This document shows, piece by piece, positions 8,616 to 16,669 of a stretch of DNA of 64,000 bases. The notes below the pieces were generated by a model. The model made no database searches, was not told where the DNA came from, and saw only the letters and a program-made list of their open reading frames with translations. How positions within the stretch are numbered: the first letter of the stretch is position 1; the number at the start of each line of letters is the position of its first letter. The stretch comes from Timonella corticicola (GTDB lineage: Bacteria > Actinomycetota > Actinomycetes > Actinomycetales > Cellulomonadaceae): positions 310,001-374,000 of the forward strand of contig NZ_JBHUOP010000003.1 in NCBI RefSeq assembly GCF_042683685.1, given 5' to 3'. The position numbers and the translations under genes are program-made.

Positions 8616-9790
8616 AGATGCCCGAGGCCATCACGAACGACATCCGTCGGCGTCTGAGCGCCCGATGGCACGCGGATCTCTCCGGCGTCGAGCAAGCTTT
8701 CCCGCACAGGTTCCCGCTTGGGCGGCCGACGGCTGCCGACCTGCGCCAGGACTACGCCGCGATTCACTCAAAGACTGTCACATGGCAGGACTGGGCCCAC
8801 ATCCACGGCGTCACGCTCGAGTACACGAACCGCGCTGCCCAGGGCGGCACTACGCAGGCAGTGCCGACGCATGCGCGGATCGATTCGATTGACCATGCCG
8901 CGGCGGTCGTCGCCGGTGACTGGCTGACGCGCCTCGTCCGCGGGCGTGAGCGCCTCGACGTCGTGCGTGTGCGGTTCCCCGAAGTCGCCGACGCCGGGCG
9001 GGTCATCCGCATGATCGACAATTACAGCGAGGTGGACTTCGAGTTGCTACTTGCGGCCGCGGACTGGTACCTTACCGACCCGTCGCGCGCGACGGCTGGC
9101 ATCACGCCACGTCAGGTGCCGATCCCTGGCGTCCACGCGAAGTGGCTGCAAAACCATGGGGCGGGCGTGCGCGCACTGACAGGTCTCGACGACCTGGGAC
9201 TCCTGCCAAACCACCCGTCGCGCATCCACTTCACCTACCTTGATCCGGAACATCGAGCATCGGGCGGACGGATTCACGACTCGGCCACCGTCGACGACGC
9301 GTTCCGACCAGCGTACGAGCCCGAGATCGTGGTGATCTCCGAAAACAAGGACACCGCTATCCACTTCCCACCCATCACCGGAGGCATCAGTGTCGAAGGC
9401 GGTGGCAGCGGTGGCAGGACGTTGGCAGCGTTCGACTGGATTCGCGACGCTTCCGTCGTCGTCTACTGGGGCGACATCGACAAGGAAGGACTCGAGATCC
9501 TCAACGGGTACCGCGCCGATTTCAACCGAGACATCGACACCATGCTCATGGACGTGGCAACGTACGACGAATTCGAGCGATACGGCACGAACCATGACAA
9601 GCATGGAAAATTGATCATCGCGAGCGATCCGAGGCCCGTTGAACAACTTCGCGCTGACGAGAAGAACTTGTACCTACGTCTCCTCAGGCCTCAGCTCTCA
9701 GGGCACCGTCGAATCGAGCAGGAACGCATCCCCTTGGAACGGGCAGTGGCATGCATCAACACGATCCGAACGCAGACGACATCTGGATGA
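8612..9790 (+). CDS. jetD: Wadjet type I nuclease subunit JetD (DUF3322/DUF2220, TOPRIM)
   Basis: 392 residues with an N-terminal DUF3322 region and a C-terminal DUF2220 TOPRIM domain related to topoisomerase VI. The acidic metal-binding residues are visible: the glutamate in VISENKDTAI (about residue 244) and the aspartates in VYWGDIDKEGLEIL (about 285). JetD cleaves the DNA that JetABC has extruded, so the system should be catalytically complete. It starts with an ATG overlapping the jetC stop. It is the last gene of the operon, and the next genes converge on it from the right. Confidence 0.93.
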   Translation: MKMPEAITNDIRRRLSARWHADLSGVEQAFPHRFPLGRPTAADLRQDYAAIHSKTVTWQDWAHIHGVTLEYTNRAAQGGTTQAVPTHARIDSIDHAAAVVAGDWLTRLVRGRERLDVVRVRFPEVADAGRVIRMIDNYSEVDFELLLAAADWYLTDPSRATAGITPRQVPIPGVHAKWLQNHGAGVRALTGLDDLGLLPNHPSRIHFTYLDPEHRASGGRIHDSATVDDAFRPAYEPEIVVISENKDTAIHFPPITGGISVEGGGSGGRTLAAFDWIRDASVVVYWGDIDKEGLEILNGYRADFNRDIDTMLMDVATYDEFERYGTNHDKHGKLIIASDPRPVEQLRADEKNLYLRLLRPQLSGHRRIEQERIPLERAVACINTIRTQTTSG

Positions 9791-9907
9791 CATCGACTAT
9801 GCGCCTAACCGAATGATGTCGATCCAGCCAGAACAGGAGAGACCCCGTCGAGGTATGCACGGATCGGAGAGATCCCACGTCGCGCAGTTCACTCGGCAGG
9901 CTCATGG

Positions 9908-10126
9908 TTAGATCTTCCCTGATCCAATGATGTCGCATCGGACAGTCTCGATCACATCTTTCGGAACATCATCGATCGCCACGCGGTACGCGGTGTTCAG
10001 TCTCGGGTTGAAGATCCCAAGATGAGTCTGCGTACGGAACTGGGGGAGCCCTGACCCCGCGCCCATCAGGTAGTGAACCAGGAGCTTCAGCAGGTGCTCC
10101 TTGCTCGGAGGTGAGGTTTGGTTCAT
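9908..10126 (-). CDS. Small unrecognised protein, translationally coupled to its upstream partner
   Basis: 72 residues beginning MNQTSPPSKEHLLKLLVHYL and containing a THLGIFNPRLNTAYRVAIDD strand-rich stretch. I do not recognise a family. The ATG overlaps the TAA that would end the extended reading frame of the 192-residue neighbour (TAATG at about 10126), so the two genes look like one translational unit. It converges on jetD, with about 117 bases between their ends and no terminator that I can see. A role in defence is only suggested by the location. Confidence 0.5.
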   Translation of the reverse strand: MNQTSPPSKEHLLKLLVHYLMGAGSGLPQFRTQTHLGIFNPRLNTAYRVAIDDVPKDVIETVRCDIIGSGKI

Positions 10127-10221
10127 TAATCCCACACTGCTTGCTCGGTGATGAAATCCCCATCACCGCCGTCGAGAGTGATCGAATATCCGTCTTCATC
10201 TTCGTTCTCAAGCTCATCATG

Positions 10222-10800
10222 CTAGCTGGCGAACGCGAACTCGACTGCCATGGCTGGCCCATATTCTCGGAGGAAGTCTTGCGTCCGCTCCGTCATCATG
10301 ATGTGCGAGACGGTCGTCGCATCCCGGAAGCGGTCAGTATCTGCAGGGTCGTACCAAGCGAGGCCCGCATGCCTGGTGATTTCGTAGGACGCGAGACGGC
10401 AAGCGGATTGCACAGCACGTTCATCTAACTTGATTGAAGCAACGCCGTCGGCGTAGGTCGAGAGCGTGAAGTCCCGCAAGGTCTGCGTTGCATCCTGATG
10501 CGCTGCAGGAAACAGTCCAGCGTCACTGAGCCGTCGAGCGCCGACCAACGACGCTCTAAAAACTGATTCCGCTACCTGTCGCGCTTCGTCCTGCGACTCG
10601 ACGAGGACGTCCGTCAGGCGACTGGGGTGGTGGACCGCAAGCCTGACGACTCTCGCGCGTACGTTTTCGCCCTCATAATCCAGCATTCCGAGCCCGTCAT
10701 CGAGCTGGATTACAGTCAGCAGTTTCAGGCTCATCAGCCCGCCGCGCGGCTGGCCCACTTCTTTGTTGTACTGCGCGATGCGCTGCGTCGCTGAGGTCAA
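10222..10800 (-). CDS. Unrecognised protein ending at an in-frame amber stop
   Basis: 192 residues, mixed alpha/beta composition, starting MTSATQRIAQYNKEVGQPRG and ending EFAFAS at a TAG (10222-10224). The same frame continues beyond the TAG for 31 codons of very acidic sequence (HDELENEDEDGY...FITEQAVWD) to a TAA that overlaps the start of the next gene. This suggests the original gene ended at the TAA, with the TAG either a late nonsense mutation or a readthrough point. No family recognised. It may belong to the cargo of the Wadjet island. Confidence 0.55.
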   Translation of the reverse strand: MTSATQRIAQYNKEVGQPRGGLMSLKLLTVIQLDDGLGMLDYEGENVRARVVRLAVHHPSRLTDVLVESQDEARQVAESVFRASLVGARRLSDAGLFPAAHQDATQTLRDFTLSTYADGVASIKLDERAVQSACRLASYEITRHAGLAWYDPADTDRFRDATTVSHIMMTERTQDFLREYGPAMAVEFAFAS

Positions 10801-10964
10801 GAGAACCCCGCCTGTTCAGTTGTAGTGCGCCATTCAATGGCCTTGAGTCAAGTCAACCCGGCTGGGAAAGAAAACACCTGTTCAGGAGTTAAAGCGAGAT
10901 CAGCTGGGCTGCGTTGCGACCGTAGGTTCGGTTGCCCAGTTGCTGTCGAATCTGGCGCATGTGA

Positions 10965-11384
10965 TCAGGGGCCAGATTGAGCTGCGAAGCCGTCCGCATA
11001 CTTGTGGTAGGAAGGGTCGTACGTCAGCACGCTCCATCCTTCCCAAGGTCCCTCGTATCGTCGCGTCGTGAAGACTTGCACGGCCGGCGTCTGCTCTGCG
11101 CCGACGTGCAAACCGTCGCCGTTCCAGGAGAACTGATCGAGAGTGGCGTCGTCTCGTAACTCGAGCCACGCATGCCCGTTCGGCGCTTCAGGAAGGCCTG
11201 CATCGACGAACGCCCACGAGGCCGAATGATTCCGCTCCAGGATCTCCGCGATGACGATGGATGCGTACTCGCACCACATCGCGGGGAAGATCGTCTTGCG
11301 GTTTCGGCTCGGTTCCGCGTCGATGGTGAGGATCGCTGCACGCATGCGGTGCACGAGGTCCTCGAACTCAGGAACGTTCGTCAC
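10965..11384 (-). CDS. Papain/transglutaminase-like fold protein paired with an XRE regulator
   Basis: 139 residues. A Cys-His-Asp arrangement typical of transglutaminase-like and other papain-fold proteins is visible: Cys38 in AMWCEYAS at a helix start, His71 in NGHAWLEL, and Asp83 in TLDQFSW. The spacing and the GHAWLEL strand fit a catalytic triad for peptide or amide chemistry, but I cannot name a family. The start codon lies 6 bases after the stop of the XRE gene upstream, so the two form an operon. The pairing resembles toxin-regulator modules; activity is unproven. It ends at 10965, shortly after the partner-less stretch 10801-10964. Confidence 0.55.
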   Translation of the reverse strand: MTNVPEFEDLVHRMRAAILTIDAEPSRNRKTIFPAMWCEYASIVIAEILERNHSASWAFVDAGLPEAPNGHAWLELRDDATLDQFSWNGDGLHVGAEQTPAVQVFTTRRYEGPWEGWSVLTYDPSYHKYADGFAAQSGP

Positions 11385-11390
11385 TGCTTG

Positions 11391-11615
11391 CTACTCAAGC
11401 GTCGTAAGCAGGTCCGCGGGCTGGACCTCTAGCGCGTGCGCCAGCCTCACGATCACGTCGAGCGTCGGGTTCCGGCGGCCGCGCTCGATCAAGCTGATGT
11501 AGGTGCGATCGAGTCCCGCGTGATGCGCGAAGGCTTCTTGTGATGCCCAACCGTGCTCCTGACGCAGTCTGCGCAGTTGATCGCCGAAGGCGATGCGATG
11601 CGCAGGGGTAGTCAT
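11391..11615 (-). CDS. XRE-family HTH regulator
   Basis: 74 residues forming a single Xre/Cro helix-turn-helix (FGDQLRRLRQEHGWASQEAF, DRTYISLIERGRRNPTLDVI). There is no extra domain, so it is a minimal repressor. A 9-base inverted repeat 22 bases before its start codon (11637-11664) is the likely operator, giving autoregulation. It is the first gene of an operon with the triad-bearing 139-residue protein. Confidence 0.85.
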   Translation of the reverse strand: MTTPAHRIAFGDQLRRLRQEHGWASQEAFAHHAGLDRTYISLIERGRRNPTLDVIVRLAHALEVQPADLLTTLE

Positions 11616-11636
11616 ACTTCAACGATGAAGATAAAG

Positions 11637-11664
11637 TGACTCATAATCCACGGACTATGAGTCA
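11637..11664. promoter_or_regulatory. Inverted repeat, probable XRE operator
   Basis: TGACTCATA (11637-11645) and TATGAGTCA (11656-11664) are perfect 9-base arms with a 10-base spacer, directly upstream of the XRE gene. The motif GTCATACTT also occurs twice, at 11611 and 11661. Confidence 0.6.
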
Positions 11665-11811
11665 TACTTGTGGGTGGCGACGACAAGTTCTCGACGAGGG
11701 TGTTGAGAAGGGCGGAGTCAACAACCCGACAAACGAATAGACATCCCCTCCGCCGCAGAGAGACCGGGGCGACTTGTTCATGCCATCTACCACCTGATCC
11801 GGACGGGGCAG

Positions 11812-12018
11812 TTGCCGTCGGAGAAGGCTTGCTCTCTCGGGCGAGATGGCCGCTACGTGCTCAAGCACATGATCCGTGTTCAGGACCTCGACAAGATCGA
11901 TCAACGCCGAATTCACGAGGAGCAAGTTGCCGCGATTCGAGTTGCCGCAACGCCACTTACTGAGACACAGATTTATCATATTCGGCACGCACTCGAGCTC
12001 ACTAGGCGGTCGCGCTAG
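11812..12018 (+). pseudogene. Unrecognised C-terminal gene remnant
   Basis: A rightward frame of 68 residues from a TTG (SEKACSLGRDGRYVLKHMIR, HEEQVAAIRVAATPLTETQI, HALELTRRSR). It reads like the end of a protein, and the same frame stays open upstream to about 11706 (RLVHAIYHLIRTGQL) without a plausible start. I take it as the 3' remnant of a larger gene near the right border of the island. Family not recognised. Confidence 0.3.
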
Positions 12019-12486
12019 CCCCTCGAGGGTGGACAGGTCGACGGGTGTGCTTCATTTCACGGGTGGTCACCTGGGCTCGACGTTCATGCTCAACTCTGGT
12101 GATCAGGGTCGGGGCTGCCTGGATGGGCGCACATCGCGAGAGCTCAACTGACCTGGATATTTGAGCGTGACGAGAAGTGGTGTGCAATCGAGTTGCAGGG
12201 TTGCGTATGAAGAATCCTTGACCCGCGTAGGCGCTCGGAAGTCCTCGCTTCCCACCTACATTCATGTTGGTTGGACAGGCCTCGTGCCTCAGAAGTTGCT
12301 TGGACAAAATTTCGAGTCGTTCCGACGTGATTGTGTCTGATTCTAACGCTCACTGTGCCTGGCTCACCCCATCGAGCGAACCATAGGGGCTTGGGTGATA
12401 CTCAGTTTGACCAAGGGTTTCTAATTTATGTTTATGGCCAGTGAGCAGTACTCGTTAATGTCAGTCAATGTGTCTTACTGCGGCAG
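12019..12486. other. Intergenic stretch at the right border of the island
   Basis: 468 bases with no convincing gene on either strand. It contains the degenerate copy of the Fpg-remnant sequence at 12423-12447, shared blocks ATTTATGT, TTATGGCC and GAGCAG. I see no transposase or integrase and no exact target duplication. Confidence 0.5.
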
Positions 12487-13227
12487 TGGGGCTACACGCC
12501 GTTGATGTTCGCTGCGTTTACGGGCGATGTCACCGCTGCTCGACTTCTCATCAAGGCTGGTGCGGACGTGAACTTACAGGCTCACGACATCGAAGACACT
12601 GCACTGCATCACGCGGTACGCGCGCCGCTCAATGCCGTGGAGTTCACCGAGCTTCTCTTGAGCGTTGGAGCGCGTGTCGATCTAAAGGACGTGTGGCAGC
12701 GTACTGCACTAGACGTTGCCCTCGAAAGCAATAGCCCTGATTGTGCCGCACTGCTACGTGACCAAGGAGCCATGGCTTCCACACTCGAAGAACCGCACAC
12801 CATCGAATGGCCACAGGATGACGGAGCCTCGCTAGACGAACTCTCTCCGGAACTTGTGGTCTACCGGTTCGTCACCGAAATGTCGGAATGGGAAACCTCG
12901 GCGCATGCTGCCCTTGCCCAGGATCTGAACCTGATGCCGCAGTTACTTACCCAGGGTGACCGTATCGTCGAAAAGTATGCCGTCCAGGCCGACCGCATGG
13001 CGCAGGGGTCTATCGGGTCTCCCCCTAGATATTCTCCTGAACAACGACTCGTGTCGGTGGATGCGCGAAAGACCCTCGCAGAGGTGGTGCTCCGCGATTC
13101 CCGTGAGATGCACCGTGACCAGGAACTACGGTTCCACCTGCGCAGGACAGAATATGGTTGGCGGCTGGACAAGGTGCAAGAACGCGGCCCGCTGGATCAT
13201 GGAAAGTGGCAGCGTGGTTGGCTGTGA
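12487..13227 (+). pseudogene. Ankyrin-repeat/NTF2-like gene, 3' half
   Basis: The open frame carries GYTPLMFAAFTGDVTAARLL, KAGADVN, TALHHAV and LLLSVGARVDLKD, that is about two and a half ankyrin repeats ending near residue 95. A ~140-residue C-terminal domain follows whose end (ARKTLAEVVLRDSREM, ELRFHLRRTEYGWRLDKV) resembles NTF2-fold immunity-type domains. There is no good start codon; the nearest are TTG 12502 and ATG 12505 inside a repeat. The sequence picks up where the 1302-1504 fragment leaves off, so it is most simply the separated 3' half of that gene. Whether it is still expressed is unknown. Confidence 0.65.
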
Positions 13228-13239
13228 GGAGTGCGACCC

Positions 13240-13914
13240 CTAGATCATCGTGGATGCCCATTCGAGGAGTACTTTACGGCCCTGCGCACGCGCATCGGGA
13301 AGTTTACGGAACCGTGCGGTGGCTGCCACCGAGGAGAGTCGTTCTGGATCATCAAGTGCGACGCACGCTGCGACTATCGTCGCCGCCGGATAACGGTAGC
13401 CAAAACCATCGCGCGAGAGAATGTCCTCGATGACAAGGTCTTCACCGTGGATAAAGTGATTGAGCAGGGGAAACGACACTACGCGAAGGTACTCGGTGAT
13501 TGTCTGGAAGTTTGCGCTGACGCTAGTGTCCGCCGTGAACGTCAGCGTTCCATCCCTGCGTAGCGGTGGGAGTTGCAGTGGATCATAGGTTGAGGAGATC
13601 AGTAGGTCCGGGGCAGCCTCCCTCTGGGGCGACAGTTGCTGCAGAATGGCTGCCGGAACCGTGGACAGCACACCCCCGGTAGCACTCACCGTGACCGTGG
13701 CCGCCCATAAAGCGCCCCACTCCATCAACCGATAGTTCTTAACGAACTGTACTTCGATCCCGGCAGCCGTCTGGCTCTCAGGACTGGTGTAAGCGATCTT
13801 GCGGCTGAACTTTCTGTGCCGCAGCGACTCGATGACGGGAACTTCCCACTCCTTGAAGAGCGCGAGGAACTCCGCTTGTTGAGTCTTTATGACGTCCCGG
13901 TTTTGCTCGCTCAT
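13240..13914 (-). CDS. Unrecognised protein
   Basis: 224 residues starting MSEQNRDVIKTQQAEF with a helical N-terminus. A hydrophobic stretch at residues ~80-105 (WGALWAATVTVSATGGVLST) could be buried or membrane-associated. A C-terminal part rich in short helices follows. No signal peptide and no motif I recognise. It converges on the ankyrin/NTF2 half gene with only 12 bases between stops, so it probably belongs to the ancestral chromosome beside the ankyrin gene. Composition resembles the genes to its right more than the jet genes. Confidence 0.6.
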   Translation of the reverse strand: MSEQNRDVIKTQQAEFLALFKEWEVPVIESLRHRKFSRKIAYTSPESQTAAGIEVQFVKNYRLMEWGALWAATVTVSATGGVLSTVPAAILQQLSPQREAAPDLLISSTYDPLQLPPLRRDGTLTFTADTSVSANFQTITEYLRVVSFPLLNHFIHGEDLVIEDILSRDGFGYRYPAATIVAACVALDDPERLSSVAATARFRKLPDARAQGRKVLLEWASTMI

Positions 13915-13975
13915 AGCGTTTTATCGTACCGGACGCTAAACCACTGAGTTCTTGCCGACCGCAGGGGCGAACGCT

Positions 13976-14245
13976 CTATGCGCTCATCAGGGTGTCAGAA
14001 TCCGCACGACTGATCTGGGCCCAGATCTCGTCGAGGGAAAGGTCGAGCACAGCGGCGATTGCCGCGATGGTTGGGAATGCGGGAGTCGCCACCCGTCCGG
14101 ACTCGATCTTGCGAAGCGTCTCCGGGGACACCCCCGCCTGGAGCGCGACATCAAGCATGGAGCGGTTTCCCCGCGCTTGGCGGAGGATCACGCCGAGGCG
14201 TTCTCCGCGTTCGACCTCTTCAGCAGTGAGTGGCAGTCTGACCAT
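13976..14245 (-). CDS. XRE-family HTH regulator divergent from methionine aminopeptidase
   Basis: 89 residues: an N-terminal helix, then an Xre-type HTH (LGVILRQARGNRSMLDVALQ, GVSPETLRKIESGRVATPAF) and a short acidic tail. It is divergent from map at 14310. Two TACCGGTA palindromes sit between the two starts, so this protein probably represses both promoters. No signal-binding domain is present. Confidence 0.85.
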   Translation of the reverse strand: MVRLPLTAEEVERGERLGVILRQARGNRSMLDVALQAGVSPETLRKIESGRVATPAFPTIAAIAAVLDLSLDEIWAQISRADSDTLMSA

Positions 14246-14258
14246 GAACCCATTCTAA

Positions 14259-14280
14259 TACCGGTATATTATTACCGGTA
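14259..14280. promoter_or_regulatory. Tandem TACCGGTA operator
   Basis: Two copies of the perfect 8-base palindrome TACCGGTA (14259-14266 and 14273-14280), centres 14 bases apart, lie in the 64-base divergent region between the XRE gene and map. The first copy extends to ATACCGGTAT. Confidence 0.65.
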
Positions 14281-14309
14281 TAGTTATTGGCAGTACGGAA
14301 GGATGCAGC

Positions 14310-15083
14310 ATGATCGAGATACTGACCGCAGGCGAAGTCGAGCGTGCCCGGGAATCGGGCCGACTCGTCGGAAATATTCTGCACACCCTGAAAAGCAGAT
14401 GCCAAGTGGGCACCAATCTGCTGGAGATAGACCAGTGGACCAAGGCGATGATCCAGAGCGCGAACGCTGATTCCTGCTACGTGGACTACGCGCCCTCTTT
14501 TGGGCGTGGCCCGTTTGGCCACTACATCTGCACCTCGGTCAACGATGCCGTGCTGCACGGCAAGCCATTCGACTACCAACTCAAGGATGGCGACCTGCTG
14601 ACCCTCGACCTCGCAGTGTCAAAGAACGGCATTGCTGCTGACGCGGCCATCAGCTTTATGATTGGCACACACGCAGCACCTGAAGACCTCCGCATGATCG
14701 ACACGACGGAGAAGGCCCTCGCTGCCGCTATCGACGCCGCCCGGCCAGGCAATCGCATCGGTGACATCTCGCATGCGATAGGTCAGGTTCTTTCACACGC
14801 TGGATATCAGATCAACCTTGATTTTGGCGGTCACGGCATCGGTTCCACGATGCATCAGGACCCACATGTACCCAATGATGGCCAACCCGGACGCGGATTC
14901 GTACTTCGACCCGGCCTGTTGCTCGCGCTCGAACCATGGATCATGTCCGACACGGATCGTCTCGTGACGGACGCGGATGGCTGGACCCTCCGCAGCGAAA
15001 CCGGCGCACGCACTGCGCACAGCGAACACACGGTTGCCATCACCGAGAATGGGGCCGAGATCCTGACGCTCCCCAGCGCGTGA
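14310..15083 (+). CDS. map: Type I methionine aminopeptidase
   Basis: 257 residues, removes N-terminal methionine from new proteins. All five metal ligands can be seen: Asp100 (LTLDLAV), Asp111 (AADAAISF), His175 (GGHGIGSTMHQDPH), Glu208 (LLLALEPW) and Glu239 (HSEHTVAIT); His83 fits the substrate-binding histidine. There is no N-terminal zinc-finger extension. It is not in the usual ribosomal-protein setting (adk/infA) but beside a private XRE repressor, so it is probably a second, conditionally expressed copy. The promoter lies in the tandem palindrome region. Confidence 0.92.
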   Translation: MIEILTAGEVERARESGRLVGNILHTLKSRCQVGTNLLEIDQWTKAMIQSANADSCYVDYAPSFGRGPFGHYICTSVNDAVLHGKPFDYQLKDGDLLTLDLAVSKNGIAADAAISFMIGTHAAPEDLRMIDTTEKALAAAIDAARPGNRIGDISHAIGQVLSHAGYQINLDFGGHGIGSTMHQDPHVPNDGQPGRGFVLRPGLLLALEPWIMSDTDRLVTDADGWTLRSETGARTAHSEHTVAITENGAEILTLPSA

Positions 15084-15098
15084 CACCAAGAACGAACC

Positions 15099-16412
15099 CT
15101 AATCGACGAAACGATCGCGCCCGGAGTGATAGCCAACCACCACCAGAACGCCAAGGACACCCGCCAGCGCGGTGAGTGCTGGAACCCACGATCCGGTGGC
15201 ATCGTGCAGTGCACCCACGGCAATCGGCCCAGCGGCAGCGAAGAGGTAGCCCACCGCCTGCGCCATGCCAGACAGTTTCCCGGCCTGAGTGTGATTACGC
15301 GTACGCAACCCGAAGAACGACAGTGCAAGCACGATGGATGATCCTCCGCCCAGTCCGGCAACGCAGGCCCATACCGCCGCCCACTGCGGCGCGAAGAGAA
15401 TGCCCAGTGTGGCTGTCAAAAGCAGTGTCGGCCCGAAGACCCCGAGCAGTCGCTGGTCGGGGAGGCGGGCGATCAGGGTTGAGCACACGAGGTTGCCAAT
15501 GATTGCGGATGCGTTCAGGAGAAATTGATGCCCACCGGCTGCGGCCTCACTGATCCCGGCATCCGCCTCTATCGCAGGTAGCCAGGTGATGAACACATAA
15601 AACGCCACCGACTGAATGCCCATGAACGTTGTGAGTTTCCAGGCCAGCACCCGCCGCCACGGATTGAACCCATCGACCTCGCCGGTATCCGCACTCCCCT
15701 TGATATTGTCGACAGCTCGAATGCCCACCACTCGTCCTGTGGGTTCTGTATCTGCGACGACCTCGGCGCCGGTATCGCCCGTGGGACGCGAACTCATACC
15801 GCGCATCGGTTTCGATGACGGATGATTCAGTTGCGGGATCAGCACCCCGATGGTCACTATCGCGAGTCCAGCCCACATGCCCAGGGGGATGCGCCACCCC
15901 AGATCCGACATACCCGCCACCGGCACCGCAACGCCTGCGGCTATCGCGGCAAAAATCGATTGTACGGCGGAGTAGGCACCTGTCACCTGACCGATCTTGG
16001 TGGGGAAGTCTCGTTTGACCAGGGCTGGAAGAACCACGTTCAACACGGCGATGGAGAGACCGATCAGGGCGGTTCCCACCCACAGCAGCGCAATCGGCGG
16101 CGTTGAGCGTAGCACCAGCCCCGCGGCAAGAACCGTCAAGCTCAGTGCGATGGCCCGTTCAAGGCCAAGCGCGTTGGCAAGCCTCGGTGCGAACGGTGAG
16201 ACCACCGCGAACGCGAGTAGCGGCAGGCTCACCAGCACCGATGCGGCGACCGAGGAGATTCCCAGCGAGGCCTGAATATGGGGCAGGACCGGCCCAACGG
16301 TCGTGATCGCAGCGCGCAGGTTTCCAGCGACGAGCAGGAGACCCACAAGCACAAGGGCAGCAGGCAGCGGACGGACGCCCACAGTCGTGTGGGCGGTGAC
16401 GCGGTGGATCAT
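15099..16412 (-). CDS. MFS transporter, CynX/NimT type
   Basis: 437 residues from ATG 16412 (MIHRVTAHTTVGVRPLPAA). About 12 membrane segments, with the subfamily-typical first segment LVLVGLLLVAGNLRAAITTV (the NLR motif) and GPVLPHIQASLGIS. The family includes cyanate and 2-nitroimidazole exporters; the substrate here is unknown. A central loop (residues ~205-250) is hydrophilic. It is convergent with map, 15 bases between stops. The longer frame to 16538 is arginine-rich and unlikely to be translated. Confidence 0.85.
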   Translation of the reverse strand: MIHRVTAHTTVGVRPLPAALVLVGLLLVAGNLRAAITTVGPVLPHIQASLGISSVAASVLVSLPLLAFAVVSPFAPRLANALGLERAIALSLTVLAAGLVLRSTPPIALLWVGTALIGLSIAVLNVVLPALVKRDFPTKIGQVTGAYSAVQSIFAAIAAGVAVPVAGMSDLGWRIPLGMWAGLAIVTIGVLIPQLNHPSSKPMRGMSSRPTGDTGAEVVADTEPTGRVVGIRAVDNIKGSADTGEVDGFNPWRRVLAWKLTTFMGIQSVAFYVFITWLPAIEADAGISEAAAGGHQFLLNASAIIGNLVCSTLIARLPDQRLLGVFGPTLLLTATLGILFAPQWAAVWACVAGLGGGSSIVLALSFFGLRTRNHTQAGKLSGMAQAVGYLFAAAGPIAVGALHDATGSWVPALTALAGVLGVLVVVGYHSGRDRFVD

Positions 16413-16573
16413 GAGACGATTCTTTTCAAGATGTGGCCCCGCACTGCGGGATAGGAGGCTCAGCATCCAGCCTACGTCCACGCCCCTCACTTCCACGGCA
16501 ACACAACGCATCCACCGCTCACTACAGCGCAACACCACATGGTGGCCGGATCGTCGTCAAGGGACGCGGCAAA

Positions 16574-16598
16574 GGGGCCAGTTCACAGAACTGGCCCC
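16574..16598 (-). terminator. Hairpin terminator after the sugar ABC operon
   Basis: GGGGCCAGTTC (16574-16584) and GAACTGGCCCC (16588-16598), perfect 11-base arms with a 3-base loop; on the minus strand TTT follows. It lies 71 bases beyond the permease stop. Confidence 0.65.
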
Positions 16599-16669
16599 CT
16601 AAAAATTGCCGACGATACGGCACAGGCTGCGCTCGGCGCGCGTTGGCACGCACATCGCGTACCGGTCGA

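Noticed and set aside
9756..9938. 60-codon minus-strand frame between jetD and the next gene
   Set aside because: Overlaps the jetD end and the neighbouring gene; no ribosome binding site and no protein-like pattern.
1643..12486. Integrase or transposase responsible for the island
   Set aside because: I looked for DDE, tyrosine or serine recombinase motifs in all frames and found none, so no mobility gene can be named.
14855..15361. 168-codon minus-strand frame across map and the transporter end
   Set aside because: Lies antisense or out of frame to two well-supported genes.
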